NCBI GenBank assembly: GCA_944989445.1
Contig: CALYLW010000057.1
Location: forward strand, 914,984-978,983
Origin: Ampullaceana balthica
Lineage: Eukaryota; Mollusca; Gastropoda; Lymnaeidae
Direction of reading: 5' to 3'
Length of the DNA stretch: 64,000 bases
The notes beneath the pieces were generated by a model that ran no database searches, was not told the origin of the DNA, and saw only the letters and a list, made by a program, of their open reading frames with translations. Shown one piece after another: positions 21,784 through 31,857 of this stretch (positions within the stretch are counted from its first letter, which is position 1; every line of letters begins with the position of its first letter). Both the position numbers and the translations under genes were made by a program.

Positions 21784-21955
21784 TTAATGTGATGACCAGT
21801 TCCTGAGATACTTTACAGTTGATGTGATGTCCAGTTCCTGAGATACTTCACAGTTGATGTGATGACCAGTTCCAGAGATACTTCACAGTTGATGTAATGT
21901 CCAGTTCCTGAGATACTTTACAGTTGATGTAATGACCAGTCCCAGAGATACTTTT
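21784..21955 (+). repeat. 35-bp minisatellite, 5 units
   Basis: Units contain GATGTGATGACCAGTTCC and GAGATACTTCACAGTT. The same array has about 12.5 units in copy B (34388-34828). Here the last unit runs directly into core-repeat sequence at CTTTTAAAAATTCCC. Confidence 0.95.
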
Positions 21956-22200
21956 AAAAATTCCCTTTTTCGTCAAATTAAATGTTTTTTTATATATAAT
22001 TTCGTGTTACATTAAACATTAGATTTACGTAATACAAATCAAGAATACTGTCTTTCATAGACTATATAGAGACACTTAATAAAAGATACAGACATTTTTT
22101 CATGATCTTCTCATTTATCTTGCGGACTAATTAGTTTTAAGTACAACGTCATATAAATAGATTACTACTGGTGCTTTTTAGTGCGCGCCGACAGGAAATA
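21956..22200 (+). repeat. Core repeat copy 3, right half only
   Basis: Begins within the middle of the core (TTCCCTTTTTCGTCAAATTA) and keeps TTTACGTAATACAAATCAAG, ATTTATCTTGCGGACTAATT and CTGGTGCTTTTTAGTGCGCG. The palindrome half is missing. Comparison with 34829-35622 indicates an internal deletion that fused minisatellite and core. Confidence 0.75.
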
Positions 22201-22420
22201 CAAAATTAATTCAAGTCAGATATGACAAAGAAAACTTTTAATGTAAAGATTTGCCCTTGTTGTTGAACTTTTAAAAAGTATTTCTATTAATAGATTTATA
22301 TAGTTTAACATTTATTTGTTCTCTATATCTTTTTAATTTTAAATAATGTTCATGTAATAAAGCAAGTTTTTATTTATCAATTAAAGCTATTTTCATTGTC
22401 GATATCCGACGATTCTATAA

Positions 22421-22524
22421 ACGGGTAATATAGTATGATAAAGTTACAACATAGGACGGGTAACCTTGTATGATAAAGTCACAACATAGGACGGGTAACC
22501 TTGTATGATATAGTTACAACACAG
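22421..22524 (+). repeat. 35-bp tandem repeat, 3 units
   Basis: Units begin ACGGGTAA(TA/CC)TTGTATGAT and end GTTACAACATAGG, at 22421, 22456 and 22491. The paralogue at 36444-36512 has two units. Confidence 0.85.
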
Positions 22525-22900
22525 CAGTGGCTTCGTGAGGGGGGGGGGTAGCGGGCCGCCCCGGATGACACCATTAGGGGGCTGACACCAATGTCTAAAA
22601 CTTTACTGTCTTTGATTTTATGTCAGTAAAAAAAAGAAGACACATTTATTTCATCTAGAAAGAAATAAAGAAATACAATGAAATACGTTAAATGCGAAAA
22701 ATTTATTTTAAAATATGAGTTAACTTTCAATAATAAAACAGGCCCAACACAAAAAAACAACATTAAAACAAATTAGGAAGAAAAGAAACAGCCGCACCAT
22801 TCTGTTTTAAAAGATTGACGGCAAACTGGGCTTTGAAATACCGACATCATGGACGAATCCCACGTCACTACTCACTCCACCACAGTGTGGTGGGTGGGGG
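22525..22900 (+). mobile_element. hAT-like element, CAGTGGCGTC terminus
   Basis: CAGTGGCTTCGTGAGGGG is followed by GCGGGCCGCCCCGG and TGACACCATTAGGGGGCTGA. The paralogue begins CAGTGGCGTCATAAGGGG (36513). An element of the same type ends at 39254 in GCGACGCCTCTG. The other end was not located. The element was already present before the copy A/copy B duplication. Confidence 0.5.
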
Positions 22901-23167
22901 GGGGGAGAATACGATTTTTCTATTTAAAAAAAATCAAAAGATAGGTTTTCTTAGTTGTTGTTTTTTACGGATAAATTATGAATTCAATACCTTTGAGTTA
23001 ATATTTTGTTTTATATATATTTATTAAAGGCGTGCTAGCCTAAATATGCATGTTTATATACATGTAGTCCTCCGGTTAAGACGGTCCCATCCCCACTTAA
23101 TTACGCTGTTTCGTGGTTAAGTACGCGCCTCCATAAAGAATAATATTACGCGTTATTCCGTATTTTT

Positions 23168-23945
23168 TAACGGCAAAATTAACGATTCATTAATCGTTAT
23201 TTTCGATTAAAGTTAAAAATTGAAATTTATGGTGTCCTAAGTAACATTTATTAAAAATACTAGCCGAAAATCGAAATAACACTGGGATATCTTCTTTATA
23301 TGACATCTTTTAACCAACAAAGCAAGCAGACAAGCGTATTGACATTATTTGGTTCAAGTGATGAGCGGGTCTTATTGACAATATAACCAGGCCAGCTGAA
23401 CAATCGTTCACATAACTTTAGATTGTCTCAGCTGAAGTTTCCGATACTGTAGTGGATGTTTGGTTCGCAGGTGATATGTAAGTGAAGTGTTAGAACCATG
23501 GCAGGAATGTTCCCTTTAAGCAGCGCGGCTGCGCAGATATTTGACCGACGCCACGCAGGAGTTTAGAATCACCACGCAGTAAATTTTGTAAAATATTCCA
23601 CAAAAAATGGACACACGATTTTTTTAAAACTTTGCGCATAGATAAACGAAGCTTAGACTTAGATGGAACATTGCATGGTAGGCAAACGATTTCTCACGAT
23701 GGATACAACAAGCTTTATCAAAAGTTTGAACATTCCGGTCAGTCAATAGTTTTAAACCAAATCGCTCGTGTAATCGTCAGGAAATTTGTTATTATTTATC
23801 GGGCGCTATTTTTTATATATTTTTTGTTTACTTTTTGACTTCCAATAATTTGTAAGTGATGGGTCAATCAATCGTTAAAAATAATTTAATCATTTAAATC
23901 TTTTATCGATTAATCGATAAATTAAACGTTAATTTCCGCGGTCCA
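23168..23945 (+). mobile_element. Composite hAT (TAGGGCTG-like) with nested MITE
   Basis: The worn ends AACGGCAAAATTAACGATTC and CGTTAATTTCCGCGGTCC correspond to the hAT ends at 3020 and 35724. The interior 23225-23500 is the reverse of 35940-36240, including GATTGTCTCAGCTGAAGTTT and GTGATATGTAAGTGAAGTGT. A short frame in it (MTSFNQQSKQTSVLTLFGSS) may be an old transposase N-terminus. No target duplication is recognisable. It carries the CAATGTT MITE at 23505-23673. Confidence 0.7.
23505..23673 (+). mobile_element. Nested CAATGTT-family MITE
   Basis: Ends GAATGTTCCCTTTAAG and CTTAGATGGAACATTG. Target duplication CATGGCAG / CATGGTAG (7 of 8) at 23497-23504 and 23674-23681. Interior CAGCGCGGCTGCGCAGATAT and CCACGCAG match the other family members. 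The remains of the same insertion, at the same place in the host element, are seen at 35805-35955. Confidence 0.8.
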
Positions 23946-24462
23946 TGAATTCTAATTACACAATTGATACATCTAAATAGCATGTCTTAAATCTTACTGA
24001 GTGATAGTGAAAGTATTTGACAACTCTACAAAAATGAAACTATTATCTTCTGTCAGATTAAGCATGGAACAAGTGCATATTATTTCTAAGAGCTAGATAT
24101 TCAGGTCAGTTAATACACCAAGAAGCTAGTCTTAATTTTTTTTTAATGAACATTTTGGTAGTTATATATATATCTGAAATGTTCAATTTGTGACACATCT
24201 GAGATTGTAAAGATATGATTATTAGTTGTTTTTAAAAAAAATATATTATCAGTTAAAGACGCTTCTTCTATACAGAAGATTATTGCGTACTACGCTTATC
24301 CATGATAAAATCCATTTCAATCATTTGTATTCTCATATTATATTAAATACATGCTGAAAGTTAGTTTATGGCTTGCGGGGGTCATACAACAATTTTGTAA
24401 GGAAACATTACTTATTATTATAACGCTTTGTAATTATGTTCTCCATTTCAATAATGGTAAAT

Positions 24463-24600
24463 GACGTCATTAATTCTAATTTGAACAATCGTTTTATAGA
24501 GTATTGGTGCATTTAATGTGACGCTGTAGTCCATATCTTCGTGAACTTCTATTTGTATATTTCTTCTTTACAGCTACGCATTTCCTGAAACAATTAGTTT
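24463..24600 (+). repeat. Single-unit paralogue of the 47-bp minisatellite
   Basis: GGTAAATGACGTCATTAATT, then GTGACGCTGTAGTCCATATC, a GTGAACTTCTATTTG stretch and CTTCTTTACAGCTACG match, in order, the left flank, one unit, and the right flank of the array at 13838-16390. The sequence here is one unit long, so this locus approximates the pre-expansion state. Confidence 0.65.
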
Positions 24601-24697
24601 GTCTTTTTATATAATAGTCAACCACAATTACATAGGAACGCTGCTAATTTTTTTATTAAACTGATACAGACTTCGTTTAGTTTTGTTTCTATTTAGT

Positions 24698-25100
24698 TTC
24701 CCTAATTAAAGGGAGCGAATGAAAGTGGCATGCCACTTACACAAATAGAATGATACATTAAGAAAGTATGATCTACAAATAATTACTACACATCAATATA
24801 CATGAAAGCAGTTTTATTAATTTCACAGTGTCAAAACTCTAAAAAAAAATTGATTTTAAAAATCATTTTTTTAAAAATTAAATATTCCTATATTTTTAAT
24901 ACTAGTTTACATAAATTAAAAAAATTAAGTAATACACTTCTATAATTGTATACCAAATAGTCTTGTAATGAACAAGGCATTAGTGATGTAAGGATACTGT
25001 TTTTATAAATTTGTTAATTAATTTCCCCCCTAATTTGTCTTACGTAAAACATAATATTAAACAGATCAGTACTGGTGCTTTTTAGTGCGTTACTGGCAGA
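24698..25100 (+). repeat. Core repeat copy 4
   Basis: CCTAATTAAAGGGAGCGAAT, AAGTGGCATGCCACTTACAC, AT-rich middle with AATGAACAAGGCATTAG, then ATCAGTACTGGTGCTTTTTA and GTGCGTTACTGGCAG. It is followed at 25123 by ATATATATTGCGCCTAAGCG, i.e. the same right neighbour as core copy 1. The left GGTAAGAGAAA block is missing. Confidence 0.75.
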
Positions 25101-25160
25101 AAAAAGTTTAAAAGTTATCAGTATATATATTGCGCCTAAGCGCGTCCGTCAGTGAGTATG

Positions 25161-27350
25161 GCACATTTATTTTTATATAGAGGTGAAATTTTGAAGGGTA
25201 TTTTTCAATAATAATATCATCAAAATCTGGTCGAACTAATTTTATCCCAGCCACTGTTGACATTCTTTTAAGCATAAATTGGGGTGAAATTTTATTTTAA
25301 ATTTAAAGTTCAATACTTGCAACATAACTATAGAAATATTTGGAAAAAATATTTAAAGGTAGACGAATTATCAAACTTACACTGTAATATGTTTTTATAC
25401 ACCTACGTATATTATCGGACGGAAGAAAATTTTATAAAGGCCATTAACAGAATTTAATTGCATAAAATTAAATTTATAAATAGAAAATGCGCTCGGAACC
25501 GCCTTTGATGCATGTAACAAGTGATTTGTGACAAAAACAATGGCAAATGTTTGTTAGTCGTAAGATTTATTTACATTTGGAGCTTACTTTATTGAGGGAT
25601 TGTTTTGAATCGATTGCTATATAAACTGTCCTTAAGAAAGGCCGTATAGAAAGTGAACGATCATGGATTTTAAATAAGAAAATAGAATCTGTATAGGAGT
25701 TACATACACTGGTGTAAGATTGAGGCTAATAAACAGAATAGTTATTTTTATATTGAGTGGCAACTTTCTGACATTTTGATAGGTAATTTTTATTGGTGGG
25801 GGCAGGAGTCAATAATATCCTGGGTGGCATAAACACTATAGCTTAGCAACTGTTTATATAATTTTAATATAACTTTAACTAAACCAGCAGGGTAATTGTA
25901 AGCCCAAACCTTGCGATTCAAAGTGTTTCTTTAAAATAAAATAAAAACCCCATACACAACTTACTTAAGAATCAACAGTCACATAAATAATATCTGGCTA
26001 ATTAAAAAAATATTCTATTCGTTTGACTAAGGTCATGCTTAGACTGGAAATAGAAAGAGTGTTTTGGAGAGCTTTTCCCATGAAAAAAATTAACCATAAG
26101 AACAGGCATTTAAGAGTTAACAAATAATGAAACATTCATTTTAAAAAAGTTATATTTCTATAACAATCCGGTTGCATGGAATACGCTTCAGGTAAAAACT
26201 GTACTGTTTATAATGTGTAAATATATTTAGTGTAAAGAAATATCACGGGTATTAAGACTTATATATAGGATCCAGCTCCAGAAAGTGCGTGTTCTTTTGA
26301 AAAAAACAACCACACCAACAATAAATCATATTGTGACTAGATGTTATGATTTTTTAGATCAATATTATAGAAAAAGAATAAACTTTCGTATAAAGACTGA
26401 TTTCAAAGCCAGATCATGCTGTGAACTAAATGGCAGTTTTCTTTTAAACTCCATAAACGTCCTTAAACAAACTTTTTGCTTAACCAATATGATTTAAAAT
26501 CACATGCCTGCATAGTAAGTGTTATATTAAGTCCTAAATAAATATTTCATTTCATTTTATAAGCTGAAAAAAAAAGCTTAAATGCAAAAATAAATAAAAA
26601 AACGTTTTATTATAAATACAAATAAAAATACTCTGTTTATTTTAATGAAACATGTATCTGCCGATTTACTGCTTTGTTACTACCAGAATAGAAGAAAAGA
26701 GCAAAAAGCGATTTAAAATAACATAATAATTTATTAGAAGATCAATCTCTCAGCATTTTTTTTTGAAAAGCAACAATGTTTTTATATTATTATTCAAGTG
26801 AAAAGACAATGTGACTTTTTAAACAAATAACCCTATTTTCCACCCTCACCTAGGCATCAATATTCACATACATATTACCTGGCTCAAAAGTATCCTATTC
26901 GTCTTGAACTAATTTCATACTTAGACCATAAAATGGAACGGCCGTTTTGGAGAGCTTTTTCATAGAACCAAAAGAATCATATAGAAAGATATTTTTTTAA
27001 TTTTATGGGTCATGTGAAAAGAAAGTGAGCCTTGCCAATTAGATTATTGTAACTTTTAAGGACCTTTGTTATTCTGGTAGAGTATATAGAGAAAATGCAT
27101 GCGTTATTAAAGAAGAACAACCAAAATTGATGCGTAAAATTTAAATTCTTAAATACTTTCTATTTTCTCGACACACATATTCTGATTTTTATGAAGAATT
27201 GGTTTGATTTACCACGATCCAAATTTCCGGATACAAATAAAAAAATTTCTAAGGGTAATTTGAGACCCAAAATTGAAATATAGTTGATTTTATTGTACTT
27301 ACACCGTAGCATAGTACTGGCATTGAGCTCGTATTTAAATATGTATATAA
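25161..27350. other. AT-rich stretch with a diverged internal duplication
   Basis: 25955-26100 and 26850-26990 share ATAATATCTGGCT/ATATTACCTGGCT, TATTCTATTCGT/TATCCTATTCGT, CTTAGAC and GTTTTGGAGAGCTTTT in order, about 890 bp apart. The remainder shows no gene. A 70-codon frame at 26285-26497 has no recognisable motif. Confidence 0.4.
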
Positions 27351-27570
27351 GGCGCGCATCAGGAGGTGTGCAAATAATTATAAATTAAAAGATTGTAGCC
27401 GTAAAAAAATATTATATGACGTCATTGTTTTAGCTTATATTTTAATTTTGGAAAAGAGAGCGATGTAAAAAGAGGATTTGAGGATTTATAATTATAAAAT
27501 ACTTTGTGTACATTTCAGGAAGTATAATATTTCGTATTTATCAAAAAACGATAAGTTACGTAGGCTTTTG
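27351..27570 (+). mobile_element. Helitron body fragment
   Basis: From GGCGCGCATCAGGAGGTGTG through TATATGACGTCATTGTTTTA, AGGATTTGAGGATTTATAAT and ACTTTGTGTACATTTCAG the sequence follows 59735-59960 closely. No Helitron terminus is present on either side. Confidence 0.6.
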
Positions 27571-28662
27571 ACCAACAAAAAAAGAAAGTTCGCGCCCTAC
27601 AACCCCTAGTTAAATATATTTCTATAAATTAAACATTTACATATTTCTATTCAGGTACCGTTAAATAAAACATTTAATTAACATAATCTAATATTATTAC
27701 ATCACAAAAAATTATTATTCAGATAAAATCAAAGAAAAATAAAATAAAATAATGCTTTCCCATAAGACATTTTAAACAAATTATGATTTTCTTATTAATC
27801 TTTTTGAGTACAACGCAATATTAAATTCATCGGCATCGATGCTTTCTGGTGCGGCGCTGAATGGATATTCAATCATTTATTATAACAAACGCCCAATATA
27901 GAAGACAAAAAATCCTTTGAAATTTCCTTCATGGCTTCTGCATATCAAAATTCTGCTGGTGTTTTTTTTCATGCTTCATATAGTTACAGTACATATATAT
28001 TTATAACATATGTATATCTTTTATACATATTTTCTTTCGTTAATTTTTATATATTGAATACTGTGAAGGTTAATCCCGATTTACTTGTCCCACATTCTCT
28101 TGTTCTGTCGCCATCTTTAACCACTGATCTGTTGCTAGGTCCGATAAATAATTAAATAAATAATTTAAGTATGAGAGCCATTGGGGAAGAAAAGATAAGT
28201 GTGTTTTTTTCTTTATCAATATGGCACTTATTCATACAAATACATTTTATTTAAAATATTTGAAATTTAAAAAAAAATACTAACACAAAAATCATATCAG
28301 GAAAAAAATAAATTTTAGAAGTTATCAAAGGTTTGAAAATTGAAAACATTAAATGACTTGAAATATTATTTCAAATAAGCCTGAAAAAAAATTAAATGTT
28401 AAAATCTGTAACGGTAAGAAAAATATATTCTTATTTTTTCAACAAAAAATCAAAAGCTTACCTTTCGTGAAAACGTAACATTATATTTAACCTAAATCTA
28501 TTTCTAAACTCCAGCCCTAAACAAGATCTATCACTAAATCTAACCCTTAACCTAGTCATTAACCTAAACCATAACTAAACCAAATACTAAAGATAGCGCA
28601 ACAAAGAACTATTTTAAAGTAAATTATTTCAATACAATCTAGAAGAAATGAAAGAAAGAAAC
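27571..28662. other. AT-rich stretch, no gene recognised
   Basis: 28487-28590 contains a CCTAAA/CCTAAC-like run (AACCTAAATC, CTAACCCTTAACCTAG) too irregular to be telomeric. Frames around 27931-28155 and 28559-28795 are short and overlap opposing frames. Confidence 0.35.
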
Positions 28663-29208
28663 TACCGTATTTACTCGTTCTATACCCCGTTCGTTCATAA
28701 GCCGACTTTTGGAAGAGAATGGTATAAAAAGTGTGTAACCCGCTCGCAAGCCGACCCCAAAAAAATAATAGGACAGGGTAAACAAAATGGTACACAGTTT
28801 TTAAAAAAAATCCAGTCGGAGCTCTTTAAGTCGAACTCAAAGGGATCCGAAAAAAAAATTTAGACTTCGGAGTTTTCGAGTTAGGGAAAAAGGATTTTAA
28901 GCGAAGATTAATCAAGGACAATGTTGATATTGAGAGTGTTGGGGGTGGGGGGACAGCGATACTGGCTAGAAGTAATCAAGGACAATGTTGATATTGAGAG
29001 GGGGAAAGAGACAGCAATACCGGCTAGAGGGCTTGACAGAAAAGAGAGGCGGTGTTGTTCATACTTGCTTTGATTCAAACTTTGACATACCGACACAAGC
29101 CTGTGAGAGTAGACACCTTCCCTCCCCCACTTTACTCCCTCACAACATCGATATTCAATGATTGTAAATGCAGAAATCAACTATGACCCGCTCGCAAGCC
29201 GATTATTT
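28663..29208 (+). mobile_element. TACCGTATWTACTCG element with nested Tigger-like copy
   Basis: TACCGTATTTACTCGTTCTA, CATAAGCCGACTTTTGG, ACCCGCTCGCAAGCCGACCC and a second GACCCGCTCGCAAGCCGAT at 29187-29205 are the hallmark of this element, also at 37201-38101. The right terminal repeat is not visible. The centre is occupied by a Tigger-like insertion. Confidence 0.55.
28813..29165 (+). mobile_element. Nested Tigger/pogo-like fragment
   Basis: Left end CAGTCGGAGCTCTTTAAGTC followed by GACTTCGGAGTTTTCGAGTT, then TAATCAAGGACAATGTTGAT twice (28908, 28975), and CTTCCCTCCCCCACTTTACT with CCCTC. It matches 10586-10870 and the reverse of 37430-37733. The AATCAAGGACAATGTTGATA segment is duplicated only here. 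The right terminus is lost. Confidence 0.6.
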
Positions 29209-30150
29209 AAAAATAAAAATGTTGCTTGTCTCACGTGTTATATCTTATTCAGTCTTATAATTTTGAAACTCTAGTCTATTGTAAATATAATAATTATAAA
29301 AAATAAGTTAAGTACCAAATTAAGTTATACATTAAATTATTAATATATAACAAAATAAACAAATTAACAAGCGTTGATCGATTCAAATGCATCAAATCTA
29401 TGCAAAATATAGTAAAAGAATCAATTTCAATAGGAGAAAAATATATTAAGTTAAAAAGTTACATGTATAGATTTTACTTTACTACATAAGATAACAAACT
29501 AAGTTAACTAATAACATATTAAACTTAAATTGTCTGAATAAAAGAACAGTTTTATTATCGTTCTTGTTCACGACTTATTGCACATCACACTACACACTCA
29601 GTACAACATTGTTCGCTTGGTACACACTACACAGTTCGTTGAACTTCGTTCAAGTTCGTTCATTCAATTCATTGTAAAATGTTCATCGTTGACTTTGACA
29701 AAGTAACAACGTCGATAGCAGATACTCTTCATTTGTAGGATAATAAATATTTTAATAACACTAGATATAAAGTAGTAAAGTACACCCTATTAGCTCTTAC
29801 ACTAAAATGTGGAGATACCCGGATCCGGATCCGGCAAATATTAGGTCCAAACTATCCGGATTCGGCTAGTAGAAAACTATATCCGGCTGATCCCTACTTA
29901 AATATGTATATTTATATGTGTTGGTGTTTATACTATCGTCGGAAATTGACAATGAAATCTGCAGTAATTGATAAATGAAAACTTTGATTTATTTCATGAA
30001 TAGTATTTACATTTAAAAAGCTATAGAAAAGAAATTAATTTTTAAATATATAAATGTATTAATAGAAATAGTTTCCATAAGCTCTCAAATAACGGAACAT
30101 CTTAACATTAAATAACTTTGTTTGTGATATCTGACTTGAATTAATTTTGT
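29209..30150. other. AT-rich stretch, no gene recognised
   Basis: Contains a CGTTGAACTTCGTTCAAGTT region (29636) and a short repeated CCGGATCCGGATCCGGC with TATCCGGCTGATCCC (29820-29895), both suggestive of worn transposon ends but unpaired. Confidence 0.35.
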
Positions 30151-30600
30151 ATTTCCTTTCAGCGCGCACTAAAAAGCACCAGTACTGATCCATTTATATG
30201 ACGTTGTGCGTAAAACAAATTAGTCCGCAAGATAAATTTTAATGAGAAGATCAAAAAATTATTTAAATTATATTAAATTGTTCTATTTAGTCTATGAGAA
30301 ACAATATTCTTGATTTGTATTACGTAAATCTTGTGTTTAATGTAACACAAAATCATACAAGAAATATTTAATTTGACTAAAAAGGAATTTTCAAAGTCAT
30401 TTTATTTAATATTATGCAACCTATGAATTTAATTTAATTACTGTCAGATATTTAATGTCCTGTTATTATAGTTCGTCGATGGCTTTCTGAAATGAGTTTT
30501 ATGTATATTTAAGTGGCTTGCCACTTAACTTCGTTCCCTTTAATGAGGTATACTGAGGTATATTGTGTCAATGAATTGCTAGTTTTCTCTAACCTGTGGT
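30151..30600 (-). repeat. Core repeat copy 5 (inverted)
   Basis: ATTTCCTTTCAGCGCGCACT, AAAAAGCACCAGTACTGATC, ATTACGTAAATCTTGTG, TAAGTGGCTTGCCACTTAAC and TTCGTTCCCTTTAATGAGG, ending in AATTGCTAGTTTTCTCTAAC. Orientation is opposite to copy 1, and its outer flank is the inverted paralogue of 6389-6835. Confidence 0.8.
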
Positions 30601-31790
30601 AAACACAGTGCTATACTCACCTATAAGCTAAACAAACTACTGCGTAGGGCCTCCACGTATTCGGGAGCCCCCACATATTGTTTGAATAAGTTGTCACACA
30701 CACTTACATGTTTTGCGATTGGCGTAACACCTATTTAGTTCAAAGTCATGAAAACTCTGTAGACTATAGAACAGTTTCTATAAAATATCTTACAAAGAGA
30801 CGTGGCTCCACAATTTTTTTCAAAATAGACTTATCAGAAAAGATCAATAATAAAGGCAGTACAGGAAGAACCGTTCTTAAACAAGTTGTGGCAGGCATAA
30901 TTACAACGGCAGAGAATGGTTTAACTTTCAGATGAGATGTATGTAGGAAATTGTATGCTATAATTGATTTACTTGAATGCTTGACTTGATTTACTTGTAT
31001 GTTTGACTTGATTTACTTGTATGTTTGACTTGATTTACTTGTATGTTTGACTTGATTTACTTGTATGTTTGACTTGATTTACTTGTATGTTTGACTTGAT
31101 TTACTTGTATGTTTGACTTGATTTACTTGTATGTTTGACTTGATTTACTTGTATGTTTGACTTGATTTACTTGTATGCTTGACTTGATTTACTTGCATGT
31201 TTGACTTGATTTACTTGTATGTTTGACTTGATTTACTTGTATGTTTGACTTGATTTACTTGTATGCTTGACTTGATTTACTTGTATGTTTGATTTGATTT
31301 ACTTGTATGTTTGACTTGATTTACTTGTATGTTTGACTTGAAATACTTGTATGCTTGACTTGATTTACTTGTATGTTTGACTTGAAATACTTGTATGCTT
31401 GACTTGATTTACTTGTATGCTTGACTTGATTTACTTGTATGTTTGACTTGATTTACTTGTATGTTTTACTTGATTTACTTGTATGCTTGACTCGATTTAC
31501 TTGTATGTTTGACTCGATTTACTTGTATGCTTGACTTGATTTACTTGTATGCTTGACTTGATTTACTTGTATGCTTGACTCGATTTACTTGTATGTTTGA
31601 CTTGATTTACTTGTATGTTTGACTTGATTTACTTGTATGTTTGACTTGATTTACTTGTATGTTTGACTTGATTTACTTGTATGTTTGACTTGATTTACTT
31701 GCATTCTTTACTTTCAGACTTTGTTAAATTTTCCGGGGCTATGTTATATCATTTTGAAGATAAAGCTAAGAAAATAATAATATTATATAG
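30601..31790 (-). repeat. Core-repeat flank, paralogous to 6389-6835
   Basis: Contains ACATGTTTTGCGATTGGCGT, AACACCTATTTAGTTCAAAG, CAAAGAGACGTGGCTCCACA and, beyond the array, CAGACTTTGTTAAATTTTCC and GCTATGTTATATCATTTTG. A 75-codon frame (30708-30935) lies here but is not kept open in the 6389-6835 copy, so it is not supported as a gene. Confidence 0.75.
30964..31709 (+). repeat. 22-bp minisatellite, about 33 units
   Basis: Units are ACTTGTATGTTTGACTTGAT plus TT, with T/C changes in TGTTTGA/TGCTTGA and ACTTGA/ACTCGA. The same unit exists only two or three times in the paralogue (6445-6505, opposite strand). Confidence 0.95.
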
Positions 31791-31857
31791 TCAACATTAA
31801 TTGTTATAATTCTGATGAAACGTCTTTGAAGTAATAAAGTTTCCTCTAAATCCTTAG

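Larger units (their letters stand above)
21375..23165 (+). repeat. Segmental repeat, copy A
   Basis: Collinear with 33980-37130. Shared blocks include AATGCAGTAGCAATACAATA, AACGTTTCGGCAAAGAGACT, the 35-bp array, the right half of a core repeat, CGATATCCGACGAT, the GGGTAACCTTGTATGAT units, a CAGTGG hAT-like element and CCTCCGGTTA...GCGCCTCC. Copy A lacks the part matching about 34830-35375 and lacks the hAT insertion at 35724-36316. The (CGGGTAA) unit number is 3 here versus 2 in copy B. Confidence 0.85.

Noticed and set aside
28487..28590. Interstitial telomere-like CCTAAC run
   Set aside because: Only scattered AACCTAA/CTAACCC pieces with irregular spacing; no uninterrupted TTAGGG-type run.
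30708..30935. 75-codon frame in the core-repeat flank
   Set aside because: The homologous flank at 6530-6730 has stops and indels in the corresponding frame.
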